Positions 50,053-58,695 of a DNA stretch of 64,000 nt are shown here, one piece after another; positions within the stretch are counted from its first letter, which is position 1, and every line of letters begins with the position of its first letter. The stretch comes from Clostridiales bacterium (lineage in GTDB: Bacteria; Bacillota; Clostridia; Oscillospirales; Oscillospiraceae): the NCBI GenBank assembly GCA_004553495.1, contig SFLE01000009.1, positions 1-64,000 of the forward strand, given 5' to 3'. Under the pieces are notes generated by a model that did no database searches, was not told where the DNA came from, and worked only from the letters and a program-made list of their open reading frames with translations. The position numbers and the translations under genes are program-made.

Positions 50053-52142
50053 TGGACGCCGGTGCACTTGAGCGGTATGAGGAGTTTTTACGCTCAGAGC
50101 CTATCGAGAGTATACTCAGCCGAAACCTCGGCTTTCTCCTCTATGATAATGAGCTCGTTTCCGCCGTGAAGCTCGATACCTCGCTTAAAAATCGCACTGA
50201 GGGAGGGCAGGTGATCCTTGGCGGTGTGCCGTATCTTCTGCGCCCCGACTTTGACCGCCGCCACTGGACGGCGGGACTTCGCGTGCTTTTGGCGCACAAG
50301 GTGCAGCACGATAACAGCTCCGATTCCGATGCTCTAAAGAGAGTGTGCGAATTTTCCGAGCGCCTTTTTGAAGAGCGGGGCTTTCGCCCATTTGTCGGGC
50401 ACATACTCGGGCAGCGGGTCATGAACATCCTCGAGGATGCGAGAGTGAACAACATCATCTGCTGCCGCTTCCCGGGCTATGTCCCCATGCTGCGCTTTGT
50501 GAGCTATGCAAAAACGGACAGCCTCGAGCCGGACGGCACCCTGGAGGAGTTTTTCGCGCGGCTTGAGATATGCGCGCTCACGGGCCTCGGCTCGGGTCTC
50601 GACGGGGAGATAAAAAGGCTGATTGACGCAGCCGCCGTCGCAAAGACCTGTGCTGACTGTGAGAGGATATGCTTACAGATGTTAACGGGCACGGCGGAGC
50701 TTTTTGCGCGGCTTTGCGGCGCAGAGCCCGATCTGCCCGCAGCGCTCGAGAGGATAAACGCGCAGATCGAGGACTATGCGTTTTCAGCCGAAACGCGCCT
50801 TGAGCAGCGCGGCGACGGCAGCGACAGCTATCTGCGCAGTCACGCGCCCGAGCCGGAAACCGAGCGCAAGGGCACGCCCGACGACGGCGACGATGCCGAC
50901 GGCGATAAAGGCAACAGCGCAAGCCCTGGCAGCGGAGATAATTCCGAGCGCCGCGGCGATATGAGCGGCAGTCTCACGGGATCCGATGTGAAGCCTAAGG
51001 ACAGCGCAGGAACTGACGGACGAGAGGACAGGGGCGCGTCGTCGAGCGCCGGACGCTCGACAAACCACGGACAGAGCAGCTCGCTCGGCATAAAAAACGA
51101 CTCCGGAAGCGCCCTCTCCAAGGCTTTTGCCGAAGGACCGAACTCCGTGCGCGAGGTCATCGGTGCGGGATTTTCCCGCAAGCGCTCGGCGGCGCTGACC
51201 GAGGCGGAGCTCAATCAGATGCTCGGCAGCGCGGCATCGGAGCTCCTGCGCGAGCGGCGGTATGAAAAACTGAGCACCGTTCAAGCCGCGGGCGCAAGCC
51301 GTCTGAGCCTTGACGACCGCTCGAAGCTTGCGGGAGCTTACTCCTCCGTCAAATTTGAAGAGAGCAGCATAGCTCCCACTCGGCGCAGACTTCCGCCGCA
51401 GTACGCAGAAAAGGCCCGGCAGATGCACAAGCGGCTCGACCGCATCCTGCGTGAGCAGCGCAGACGCAGCCTCAGTCAGCGGCGCGGCGCACTCTCGGAA
51501 AGCGAGCTGTGGAAAATTCCGCTCGGCTCAAGGCACATATTCAAGAGCAAAACGCCGCCGAAAACGCGCGAGACCGCCTTTTATCTGCTCATCGACCGCA
51601 GCGGAAGCATGGGTACGGGGCTCGGCAACGGCAGCTCGAAGCTCTTCACGGCGCTCATGACGGCTGCGATGATAGAGGAGGCGCTGAAGGATATAGCCTA
51701 TACGAAGATAGTCGCCTTCGACGGCGGACCGGACATCGTCGAGCATTGCGTCATAAAGGATTTCGAGCAAAAGGAGTTCGGCAGCCGCTGCTTTGATGCG
51801 ATAACGCAGCTTTCCGCCGGAAACGGTAATAAGGACGGCTATTCCATCCGCGTTGCGTCCATGGAGCTCATAAAGCGCTGCGAAAAGCGCAGGATACTGG
51901 TCGTTCTGTCCGACGGGCTGCCGTCTGCATACAGGGGCGAGGCGGAGGCAATAGAGGATGTGCGCAGCGCGGTGCACGAGGCAAAGCGACGCGGCATAAT
52001 CGTGATCCCCGTCATCTATGCCGCCGACACGAAGCACAGCCTCGAGGCGTATATGAAGATGTATGGCAAGAATCTCATTCTCGCGTCCGACAGCAGCATT
52101 CTGTCCGAGTTTGAAAAGATGTTGATCAAGCTTATAAAATAA
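50052..52142 (+). CDS. VWA-domain protein (CobT/NorD-like partner of the MoxR ATPase)
   Basis: The 696-residue protein has an N-terminal helical domain (1-265), a low-complexity linker rich in Asp, Gly, Ser and Glu (about 270-350), a charged helical part (GFSRKRSAALTEAELNQML; RRRLPPQYAEKARQMHKRL), and a C-terminal VWA domain. The MIDAS is complete: IDRSGSMG near residue 514, a Thr/Ser-rich strand, and VVLSDGLPSA near 619. This order (long helical part, acidic linker, C-terminal VWA) is that of NorD/CbbO/CobT proteins, which tie a MoxR ring to a metal-containing target. No target enzyme is recognisable here. Confidence 0.88.
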   Translation: MDAGALERYEEFLRSEPIESILSRNLGFLLYDNELVSAVKLDTSLKNRTEGGQVILGGVPYLLRPDFDRRHWTAGLRVLLAHKVQHDNSSDSDALKRVCEFSERLFEERGFRPFVGHILGQRVMNILEDARVNNIICCRFPGYVPMLRFVSYAKTDSLEPDGTLEEFFARLEICALTGLGSGLDGEIKRLIDAAAVAKTCADCERICLQMLTGTAELFARLCGAEPDLPAALERINAQIEDYAFSAETRLEQRGDGSDSYLRSHAPEPETERKGTPDDGDDADGDKGNSASPGSGDNSERRGDMSGSLTGSDVKPKDSAGTDGREDRGASSSAGRSTNHGQSSSLGIKNDSGSALSKAFAEGPNSVREVIGAGFSRKRSAALTEAELNQMLGSAASELLRERRYEKLSTVQAAGASRLSLDDRSKLAGAYSSVKFEESSIAPTRRRLPPQYAEKARQMHKRLDRILREQRRRSLSQRRGALSESELWKIPLGSRHIFKSKTPPKTRETAFYLLIDRSGSMGTGLGNGSSKLFTALMTAAMIEEALKDIAYTKIVAFDGGPDIVEHCVIKDFEQKEFGSRCFDAITQLSAGNGNKDGYSIRVASMELIKRCEKRRILVVLSDGLPSAYRGEAEAIEDVRSAVHEAKRRGIIVIPVIYAADTKHSLEAYMKMYGKNLILASDSSILSEFEKMLIKLIK

Positions 52143-52169
52143 AACCGAGGTCAATTGACCTCGGTTTTT
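52141..52169. terminator. Terminator between VWA and metallo-hydrolase genes
   Basis: The palindrome at 52144-52165 is identical to that at 47751-47772, with A4 before and T5 after; it serves both convergent genes. Confidence 0.88.
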
Positions 52170-52798
52170 CATATTATGCAGCTTTTGTCCGGCTCGAAAA
52201 CGACTATGCGGCGTTTGTCGGCCGGCTGTATGTCATATTCATTGCCTCCAAGACGGACTATTTCGTCCTCGTTCCAGAGCGAGAGGAAATCATCCACCGG
52301 AGCGACATTTTCAAGCCCGATGCCGTCGCCGGAATAGTGCATCGGGACTATCGTTTTTGCGCTAAGCGCTATTGCGACCTCGCGCGCCTGCTTTGCACAG
52401 ATGGTGTAGAACCCGCCGACGGGTATCATGAGCACATCTATCTTCCCGAGCTGAGACACCGTGTCCGGCGTGAGCGCGTGACCGAGATCGCCCAGATGCG
52501 CTATGCGCACGGAGCCCGCTTCAATGACGGTGCACAGGTTATCCCCGCGCATTTTGCCGAGCTGACCGTCGTGAAATGTCTTCACCTGCGTAACGGCAAA
52601 GCGAGGCTCCGTTCCCGACAGCTCAACGCCTTCGGTGTAGTTGTGATCGGAGTGACCGTGGCTGCATATGACGGCATCGGCGTGCAGCCGAGGTAGCCTG
52701 AGACCGCGCACGCTGCCCGGAGCATATGGATCAAACACCACGCTGCCGAGCGGGGTGTCAAGCTCAAAGCAGGCGTGGCAATGCCATATAAGCTTCAT
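52169..52798 (-). CDS. Metallo-beta-lactamase-fold hydrolase (UlaG-like)
   Basis: The 209-residue protein has the metal motif ICSHGHSDHNYT near residue 47, a second histidine region IAHLGDLGHAL, and the C-terminal IVPMHYSGDGIG, the layout of small MBL-fold hydrolases of the YtkL/UlaG group. It starts KLIWHCHACFELDT, typical of these. Substrates vary and cannot be inferred. It lies 3 bases after the DUF4358 lipoprotein gene. Confidence 0.88.
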   Translation of the reverse strand: MKLIWHCHACFELDTPLGSVVFDPYAPGSVRGLRLPRLHADAVICSHGHSDHNYTEGVELSGTEPRFAVTQVKTFHDGQLGKMRGDNLCTVIEAGSVRIAHLGDLGHALTPDTVSQLGKIDVLMIPVGGFYTICAKQAREVAIALSAKTIVPMHYSGDGIGLENVAPVDDFLSLWNEDEIVRLGGNEYDIQPADKRRIVVFEPDKSCII

Positions 52799-52801
52799 TT
52801 C

Positions 52802-53290
52802 TCAGCCCTCGAAGCAGCTCTCGAACGCGGATTTCACGGCGGTGCGTGCATCGTCGCTCAAAATGGCGTACATGACATAGTTGCCCTGCTGCCAGACCTC
52901 GGCGTTATCGAGCTTGGGCTTTTCATCGGGCATATAGCCGTCCATCCATGCGTCCTGACGGTAGTCGATATATTCGTTGAGGGCGGTCGCTATCTTGTCG
53001 GCATTTTCCTTGCTGGTAGCCTTGAATATGCCGTATTCGTTAAGGTTTATACCTATGGTGGAGATGATGGTGTTGCGGAGCTCGTAATAAGTGGGGTCTA
53101 TGTGCATGATGTCGGCGACATAATCATCGGGGATCTGGGACATATCGTCCATGTTGATCTGAGATGCCGCGAAAACGGCATCGGCGACATCCTGCATATC
53201 GGGATCGGTGGAACCCTTGCTGACGCTGCATCCGCACAGCAGGCAGGTCATAAGTATAAAAGCGGTTATGGATGTGGAAATTCTTTTCAT
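52802..53290 (-). CDS. DUF4358 lipoprotein
   Basis: The 162-residue protein has a lipoprotein signal (CLLCGCSV, Cys21) and the DUF4358 pattern: EYGIFKATSKENADKIATAL, then a helix ending YIDYRQDAWMDGYMPDEKPKL and the strand GNYVMYAILSDD. The function of the family is unknown; it is common in Clostridia near SGNH hydrolases and O-acyltransferases. It stands between an SGNH lipoprotein gene (16 bases upstream) and the MBL gene, in one operon. Confidence 0.85.
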   Translation of the reverse strand: MKRISTSITAFILMTCLLCGCSVSKGSTDPDMQDVADAVFAASQINMDDMSQIPDDYVADIMHIDPTYYELRNTIISTIGINLNEYGIFKATSKENADKIATALNEYIDYRQDAWMDGYMPDEKPKLDNAEVWQQGNYVMYAILSDDARTAVKSAFESCFEG

Positions 53291-53305
53291 GTAAAGTACC
53301 TCGCA

Positions 53306-54109
53306 TTAAAGATAAGCGTGAGTCTTGAGATAGCCGAGAACGCGCTCGAAGCCGGAGGCGTTCAGGTGAATGCCGTCGCCGTTGCCGTATTCGTGCACGA
53401 GCTTTCCGTCACTGCCCTTGAGGACGGATGCCGAGTCGGTATACTTGGCGCCGGTCTGCTCCGCAACGGAGAGTATCCAGCCGTTTGCGCGGGTTATGAC
53501 CTCGTTGTTTATGCCGTTATCCTTCGCCTCATAGGAAGCCTCGACGGGGTAGATGGAGTTGCAGATTATCTTCGTGTCGGGGCTGACGGACTTTATGCGC
53601 TCGACAAGGGCGGTGTACTGGGACTTGAACGACTCCTCATCCATCATGGAAACGCCGTTCACACCGATGGTGAGCACGATATACTCGGGCTTTGCGCGCC
53701 CTACGGCATCGGTTATGGGTATCTCCTCGCCGGTGGGCGGGTAGAGTATAGTTGCGACCGACTGGTTAAACAGCGCAAGAGTGCCGCTTGTGGGAGTCCA
53801 TATCTGCGATGCGGGCAGAACATCATAGGCCTTGAGACCGTAGGTCGTGCTGTCGCCTATAAACACCATGCGCGAAATGTAATCGTCGCCGGCGTCGGCT
53901 GTCTCGCCGAGCTGAGCGGAGCTTCCGGAGGGGTCTGCCGGCGAGGAGGTCTCCTCGGGACCCTGTGGCGCCTGAGTGTTCACCGAGGGCGGATTATAGC
54001 TCGGCTCCGGCGTGGGCTCGGGATCGTCCTTGCCGCCGCAGGCGCACAGAAGGCATACAATTGCTGAGAGCATAAGTATAACGAGTGAATTTTTAAATTT
54101 TTTATTCAT
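53306..54109 (-). CDS. SGNH/GDSL-type hydrolase lipoprotein
   Basis: The 267-residue protein has a lipoprotein signal (CLLCACGG, Cys24) and a Pro/Ser/Thr-rich spacer of about 45 residues. The catalytic blocks follow: FIGDSTTYGLKAY (Ser nucleophile), the Gly region, TIGVNGVSMM (block III Asn) and the Asp-His pair in NGDGIHLNASGFERV. It should hydrolyse esters, for example O-acetyl groups of cell-wall polymers, outside the membrane. It is the first gene of a three-gene operon. Confidence 0.87.
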   Translation of the reverse strand: MNKKFKNSLVILMLSAIVCLLCACGGKDDPEPTPEPSYNPPSVNTQAPQGPEETSSPADPSGSSAQLGETADAGDDYISRMVFIGDSTTYGLKAYDVLPASQIWTPTSGTLALFNQSVATILYPPTGEEIPITDAVGRAKPEYIVLTIGVNGVSMMDEESFKSQYTALVERIKSVSPDTKIICNSIYPVEASYEAKDNGINNEVITRANGWILSVAEQTGAKYTDSASVLKGSDGKLVHEYGNGDGIHLNASGFERVLGYLKTHAYL

Positions 54110-54235
54110 TTATATCACCTCAAAATCGGAGAAATTATAACATACGCAATACTGTGCTTCAAGGCGAAAACTGTTAAAATAGTGACCGAAGTGTTAAAAT
54201 TGCCTGCCCAATGAGTATCAGGCAGGCGATTATCA

Positions 54236-55969
54236 TTAAGCCTTGAACTGCTCCTCTGCTTTGCGCTTGGCCTCCTCTTCCTCCTCGAGAACGCGGTAAG
54301 CGACCTTGCCGACGAGCGTTTTCGGCAGCTCGCGGCGAAACTCGATGTCATACGGCATCGCGTATTTCGCAATGTTCTTGCGGCAGTATGCAAGAATGGC
54401 TTCCTTGGTCTTGGGGCTTTCGGGAACGCCGGGCTTGAGCATAACGAACGCCTTGACCTTATGCATCTTGTAGGGGTCGGGAACGCCGATGATGCAGCTC
54501 ATGTGCACATACTCATGAGCGTCGAGGATATTTTCGAGCTGACCGGGATAGACATTGTAGCCGGAGGTGATTATCATTCTCTTGGCGCGGCCCTTGAAGT
54601 AGATAAAGCCCTCGTCGTCCATCATGCCGAGGTCACCCGTGTACATCCATGTAAGACCGTCGTCGTGCTTGCGCAGGGTCTGAGCGGTCTCCTCGGGGTG
54701 ATTTACATACTCCATCATAACGGTGGGACCGGCTATGAGGATCTCGCCCTCCTCGCCGTAGGGCAGCTCCTTATCCGTGCCGGGCTCGACTATCTTGTAA
54801 TAGGTGTCGGGGAACGGCAGACCGATGCTGCCCTCCTTTGCCATGTGCGGCGGGGTGAGGCAGCTCGCGGTCACGCACTCGGTAAGACCGAAGCCCTCGC
54901 GTATCTGTATCTTCGCGTTGTGGTCGTACAGGAACTTGTCGAACTTTTTCTTGAGCTCAATGGAGAGACTGTCGCCGCCGGAGAAAACGCCCTTGAGCGA
55001 GCTGAGGTCTGCTTTATCCATGCTCGGCAGCCTGAGCAGCGCCTCGTAAAGCGTGGGAACGCCGGCGATGAAGTTGCAGTGGTATTTCGTTATCTGCTTT
55101 GCGTAGGTCTCGGCGGTGAAGCGAGGGATGAGGATGCATCTGCCGCCCTGCGAGAGCATCGTGTGGATGCATACGCCCAGACCGAAGCCGTGGAACAGGG
55201 GCATTGCCGCGAGCATCTTGTCGCCGACGCGGAACATCGGGTTTGCCGCGATGACCTGCTGACCGAGGGCGTTGAAGTTGCGGTTTGAAAGCAGAATGCC
55301 CTTGGTGGTGCCGGTGGTGCCGCCGGAATAGAGGATAACGGCGGGGTCGGAGCCCGTGCGCTTTACCTTGTAATTATAGAAGCAGTGCCTGCCTATGTGC
55401 AGGAATTCTTTCCAGCGGATAACGGGCGCGTCCTCGGGGATCTTCTTTATCTTTCTGCCCTCGGTGAGCATATAGCCCGCCTTGACGGGCTTTGACAGCT
55501 CGTCCTTTATGCTGGCGATGACAATATTGACCACCTTGGTGTTGTGGCGGATGCTCTCAAACTTGTTGTAGAACTGGTCAAGAGTTATCGCCGTTACCGA
55601 TTCCGACTCGTTGAGGTAAAACTCTATCTCTTTTTCCGCGGACAGGGGGTGGATCATGTTGCAGATGCCGCCGATGAGGTTAACGGCGTAAAACATCTGT
55701 ATCGCCTGCGGGCAGTTGGGCATTGCGATGGTGACCTTGTCGCCCTCGCGAACGCCGATGGTGCGCAGCGACTTTGCGCACGCCTCGATCTCTTTTATAA
55801 GCGTCTTATAAGTAGTAGAACGACCCATGAAATCGAATGCGACATTATTTGGGTATTTTTCAGCAATAGCCTCTACAGCCTCGAACATCGAGCCGTCGAA
55901 ATAGTCGAGAGTAAAGGGAACCTCGCCCAAGTGCGCCTTCCACGGCGCCTTGGCTGTTATATTCTCCAT
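54236..55969 (-). CDS. AMP-forming acyl-CoA ligase (long-chain fatty acid-CoA ligase type)
   Basis: The 577-residue enzyme has the P-loop LYSGGTTGTTKGILLSN, the motif GFGLTECVTASC, the A8 hinge YTGDLGMMDDEGFIYFKGRAKRMII in parts, and the catalytic lysine in LPKTLVGKVAYR near the C-terminus. It activates a carboxylic acid to acyl-AMP and then acyl-CoA. Length and sequence fit fatty acyl-CoA ligases rather than acetyl-CoA synthetase. The start at 55969 gives a 9-base distance from AAGGA; two earlier ATG codons are too close. The C-terminus has an acidic-basic helix. The gene seems to be transcribed alone. Confidence 0.9.
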   Translation of the reverse strand: MENITAKAPWKAHLGEVPFTLDYFDGSMFEAVEAIAEKYPNNVAFDFMGRSTTYKTLIKEIEACAKSLRTIGVREGDKVTIAMPNCPQAIQMFYAVNLIGGICNMIHPLSAEKEIEFYLNESESVTAITLDQFYNKFESIRHNTKVVNIVIASIKDELSKPVKAGYMLTEGRKIKKIPEDAPVIRWKEFLHIGRHCFYNYKVKRTGSDPAVILYSGGTTGTTKGILLSNRNFNALGQQVIAANPMFRVGDKMLAAMPLFHGFGLGVCIHTMLSQGGRCILIPRFTAETYAKQITKYHCNFIAGVPTLYEALLRLPSMDKADLSSLKGVFSGGDSLSIELKKKFDKFLYDHNAKIQIREGFGLTECVTASCLTPPHMAKEGSIGLPFPDTYYKIVEPGTDKELPYGEEGEILIAGPTVMMEYVNHPEETAQTLRKHDDGLTWMYTGDLGMMDDEGFIYFKGRAKRMIITSGYNVYPGQLENILDAHEYVHMSCIIGVPDPYKMHKVKAFVMLKPGVPESPKTKEAILAYCRKNIAKYAMPYDIEFRRELPKTLVGKVAYRVLEEEEEAKRKAEEQFKA

Positions 55970-56125
55970 TTGCATCATTCCTTTTAAAAATTAAAATAAT
56001 GTGAGGACATAATATATCATAGCGCGGCTTTTGTCAAATTCTGAACAAAAAGTATAGAGCCGGAGCATTGGGCGGATTCAGGTAAGGAAAAATCGGCTTT
56101 GACCGGCTCTTTTCCGCCCATACTG

Positions 56126-56167
56126 CACAAAAATCTCCGGTAATACACAAAGTATTGCCGGAGATTT
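56126..56167 (-). terminator. Strong hairpin terminator downstream of the TagGH-like genes
   Basis: A 16-base stem with one wobble (56131-56146 with 56152-56167) is followed on the minus strand by T-rich sequence. Confidence 0.7.
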
Positions 56168-56213
56168 GTTGTTTTGTCTTAACAAAAAATAGCTCGCTCA
56201 AAACTGCTGCGCA

Positions 56214-56321
56214 CCCTGTAAAATTGGATTTTTTTCCGAGGCAAGGCGAAGCTTGACGGGCATAATGGATGTATGACTTAGAGCTTTAACGCAGCATCGG
56301 GGAAAAAGGCTTTTTACAGGG
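56214..56321. repeat. MITE-like fold-back element with terminal inverted repeats
   Basis: CCCTGTAAAA (56214-56223) and TTTTACAGGG (56312-56321) are perfect inverted ends; similarity continues inward (T-rich run, CCGA, GC-rich part), so almost the entire 108 bases can fold on itself. No transposase is linked and no clear target duplication is visible. Confidence 0.6.
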
Positions 56322-56371
56322 CGAATTATCCTTATCTGAATTCGCCCCTCGGGGCGGCTCTTCAGCTGTGA

Positions 56372-57820
56372 CTATCTTAATTTAACGCAGTAGTAGGAGA
56401 GAAGATAGGTCTTTTCGCATTTGTAGGCGTTCCACACCCGGTCGGCAAGCTCCTCCGGCTCACCTGCTTTGCGCTGGAATGCGCGTATCTCCTCAATGAC
56501 CTCCTGCATATCGTTTTCGCACGCCTCTTCGAGGTCGTAGAACCTGTCGCAATTGAAGTAGGCATACACCATAAGGCTGCGGTATTTGCCCTCGGGCTGG
56601 GAGTAAAACTCCGCGCGTATCTCCTCGACGAGCGCATCCAACCGCGCCATGTGCGAATATTTTATAGCCTCGATCTCCGCTGCGGCAAGAGCTTTCTTGT
56701 ACTGCTGGCGGCTGAGGTCTCCCGCCTGGAGCAGGACCTCCTTGGCGATGTCGGTGTAGGTTGCCTCTTCGTTTATTATCCGCTGCGCGCCTTCTTTGAA
56801 AATGTTATAGTCCCAGCGTGAGGTGTCCACCTCGAGAAGCTCGTCTATCTCGCCGTGATAGTTTCCAGCTACCTGCATTATCTGCTCGGGGGTCATGTTC
56901 TGCGCGTAGTAATAGGACTTGAGCAGATCGTACTGCGCCCAGACAAAGCAGCCGAGGACGGCAGCCATAATGAGCATGAAATAAACAAACACCTCGGCAA
57001 CGACCTTGCCTGTGGTTTTCTTGAGCTTGTTGCGGGGGCTTTCCTGAGTGTTTTTCAGCGACTCCGTCTGCGGGAGCTTGCCGGTGTTGAGATACTCGGC
57101 ATAGGCATCGCATACCTCATCGGGCTTTCCAAACATGACCATGCGGCCCTTGTCGAGCCACAGCACCTTGTTGCACTGATTTCTTACCGTTTGCAGCGAA
57201 TGCGAGACCATGAGAGCGGTCGTGTCGCCGGAGTCTATGATGCTCTGCATTTTCTGCTGGCTGCGCTTGCGGAAGTCGCCGTCGCCGACGGCGAATATCT
57301 CGTCAAGGATGATTATGTCGGGCTCCACCATGCTCGCAATGGCAAACGCTATGCGGCTTTTCATGCCGCTCGAGAGCGTTCTGAACGGACTGTTCTGGAA
57401 CTCGCGCATATCGGCAAAGTCGATTATCTCATCGTATTTTGAGTCGATAAACTCTCGGGAATAGCCCATGAACGCGCCGCGGAGGTAAACATTCTCGCGC
57501 ACGGTCATTTCGCGGTCAAAGCCTGTGCCGAGCTCGAGCAGCGCGCATATGCGCCCCTTCTTCTCAATAGTGCCCGAGGCGGGAGTGAGCGTTCCGCTGA
57601 TGGCCTTCATCATCGTCGATTTGCCCGCGCCGTTTTTGCCGACAACGCCGAGCATATCGCCCTTTTCAAGCGAAAACGACACATTTTTAAGCGCCCAGAA
57701 CTCGTTTGAGCGGGGGCTCTTTCCGAGTATGCGCTTTACGATATCCGAGGTCGAGCGCGAATCCTGCTTGCGGTAGCGCACCGAAACATCGTCAAGTACA
57801 AGGACTTTGTTTTCTTCCAT
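56372..57820 (-). CDS. TagH/Wzt-like ABC exporter ATPase with a C-terminal membrane-anchored extension
   Basis: The 482-residue protein has an N-terminal ATPase (1-250): Walker A GVVGKNGAGKST, signature TLSSGMKSRIAFAIA, Walker B IIILDEIFAVGDGDF, matching polysaccharide/teichoic acid exporters. After a linker it has one hydrophobic helix (about 283-303, VFVYFMLIMAAVLGCFVW) and a 170-residue helical, charged domain that should lie outside the membrane. B. subtilis TagH also has an extracellular extension, but this one shows no SH3-like sequence. It starts 12 bases after the permease gene; both export the glycopolymer made by the genes upstream. Confidence 0.88.
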   Translation of the reverse strand: MEENKVLVLDDVSVRYRKQDSRSTSDIVKRILGKSPRSNEFWALKNVSFSLEKGDMLGVVGKNGAGKSTMMKAISGTLTPASGTIEKKGRICALLELGTGFDREMTVRENVYLRGAFMGYSREFIDSKYDEIIDFADMREFQNSPFRTLSSGMKSRIAFAIASMVEPDIIILDEIFAVGDGDFRKRSQQKMQSIIDSGDTTALMVSHSLQTVRNQCNKVLWLDKGRMVMFGKPDEVCDAYAEYLNTGKLPQTESLKNTQESPRNKLKKTTGKVVAEVFVYFMLIMAAVLGCFVWAQYDLLKSYYYAQNMTPEQIMQVAGNYHGEIDELLEVDTSRWDYNIFKEGAQRIINEEATYTDIAKEVLLQAGDLSRQQYKKALAAAEIEAIKYSHMARLDALVEEIRAEFYSQPEGKYRSLMVYAYFNCDRFYDLEEACENDMQEVIEEIRAFQRKAGEPEELADRVWNAYKCEKTYLLSYYCVKLR

Positions 57821-57832
57821 ATCGCCGCCTCC

Positions 57833-58603
57833 TTACACATACAGCGCGATCTTGTCGCGCGCGATGCGGTAGGTGAACCAGCCGATGAATGCGCAGAAAG
57901 CCGCCATTACAAAGAGAATGAGGTGCGTGGATATCGACGGTACCGTGGAATGGATTATAAGCTGGCGGAAGTAGTCAACGCACATATACAGCGGGTTGCA
58001 GTTTAAAAGCCTGCGCATTATGCCGGGCAGGATGGAAACATCGTAGAATATCGCGGAGGCGTACATTATGATCCTTGTTATAACGGGCCAGAGGTAGTTT
58101 ACATCGCGGAAGAATATGTACACCGTGCTCAAAAACATCCCGATGCCGAAGTTTATGAAATAAAGGCACGCCATGGGATAGAGAAGATACACGAACCGCC
58201 AGTGGAACTCGATGCCGTCAACGGCGACGAAAATGAAAAATACCAGCAGCGAAACAAAAAAGTCTATCGCCTGAGCAACGCTCTGCGATATGAGGAAATA
58301 ATGCTTGGGAACGGGGACCTTGCTGAATATCGGCGCATTATCGTACAAAACCTTCATCGAGCCGCGCGTTGCGGAGGAGAAGTAGTTGAAAAGCAGCAGA
58401 CCGCAGAACAGGTATATCGTGTAGTGCGGCATGTTGCGTCCGAAAAATGTGCCGAAAACCACATCCATGGTCAGCAGCAGAAACAGCGGCGAAAGAGCGC
58501 TCCACAGTATTCCGAAGGTGGTGCGCTTATACTTTTTTATGAAATCCCGCCTTATAAGTTCAGCAAGAAGAAAGCCCTTATTGGTCGTCTTGTCCGAAGT
58601 CAT
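57833..58603 (-). CDS. TagG/Wzm-like ABC exporter permease
   Basis: The 256-residue protein has six hydrophobic helices and the ABC-2 layout of polysaccharide exporters, beginning with FIKKYKRTTFGILWSALSPL, the amphipathic interface helix region, and ending with FTYRIARDKIALYV. The segment NAPIFSKVPVPKHYFLIS and FFRDVNYLWPVITRI are typical of the TagG/RfbA family. Together with the ATPase it would carry a lipid-linked glycopolymer across the membrane. A TATAAT and an inverted repeat (AATGACA...TGTCATT) in the 92-base gap upstream may give it a promoter of its own. Confidence 0.88.
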   Translation of the reverse strand: MTSDKTTNKGFLLAELIRRDFIKKYKRTTFGILWSALSPLFLLLTMDVVFGTFFGRNMPHYTIYLFCGLLLFNYFSSATRGSMKVLYDNAPIFSKVPVPKHYFLISQSVAQAIDFFVSLLVFFIFVAVDGIEFHWRFVYLLYPMACLYFINFGIGMFLSTVYIFFRDVNYLWPVITRIIMYASAIFYDVSILPGIMRRLLNCNPLYMCVDYFRQLIIHSTVPSISTHLILFVMAAFCAFIGWFTYRIARDKIALYV

Positions 58604-58695
58604 AGGTTAAAAGTTCTCCTTAAAAAAGACCGTGCACAATGACACAATTGAATACAATCATGTCATTATAACACAGTCCTACGCATAATTCCATA

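Larger units (their letters stand above)
55970..56371. other. 402-base gene-free region with hairpins and a fold-back repeat
   Basis: No coding sequence is convincing. The region holds a strong hairpin terminator for the TagGH-like genes (56126-56167), an inverted-repeat element (56214-56321), and an AATTCGCCC-type hairpin (about 56320-56347) near the tagH stop. The first 100 bases should contain the promoter of the acyl-CoA ligase on the minus strand. Confidence 0.6.
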
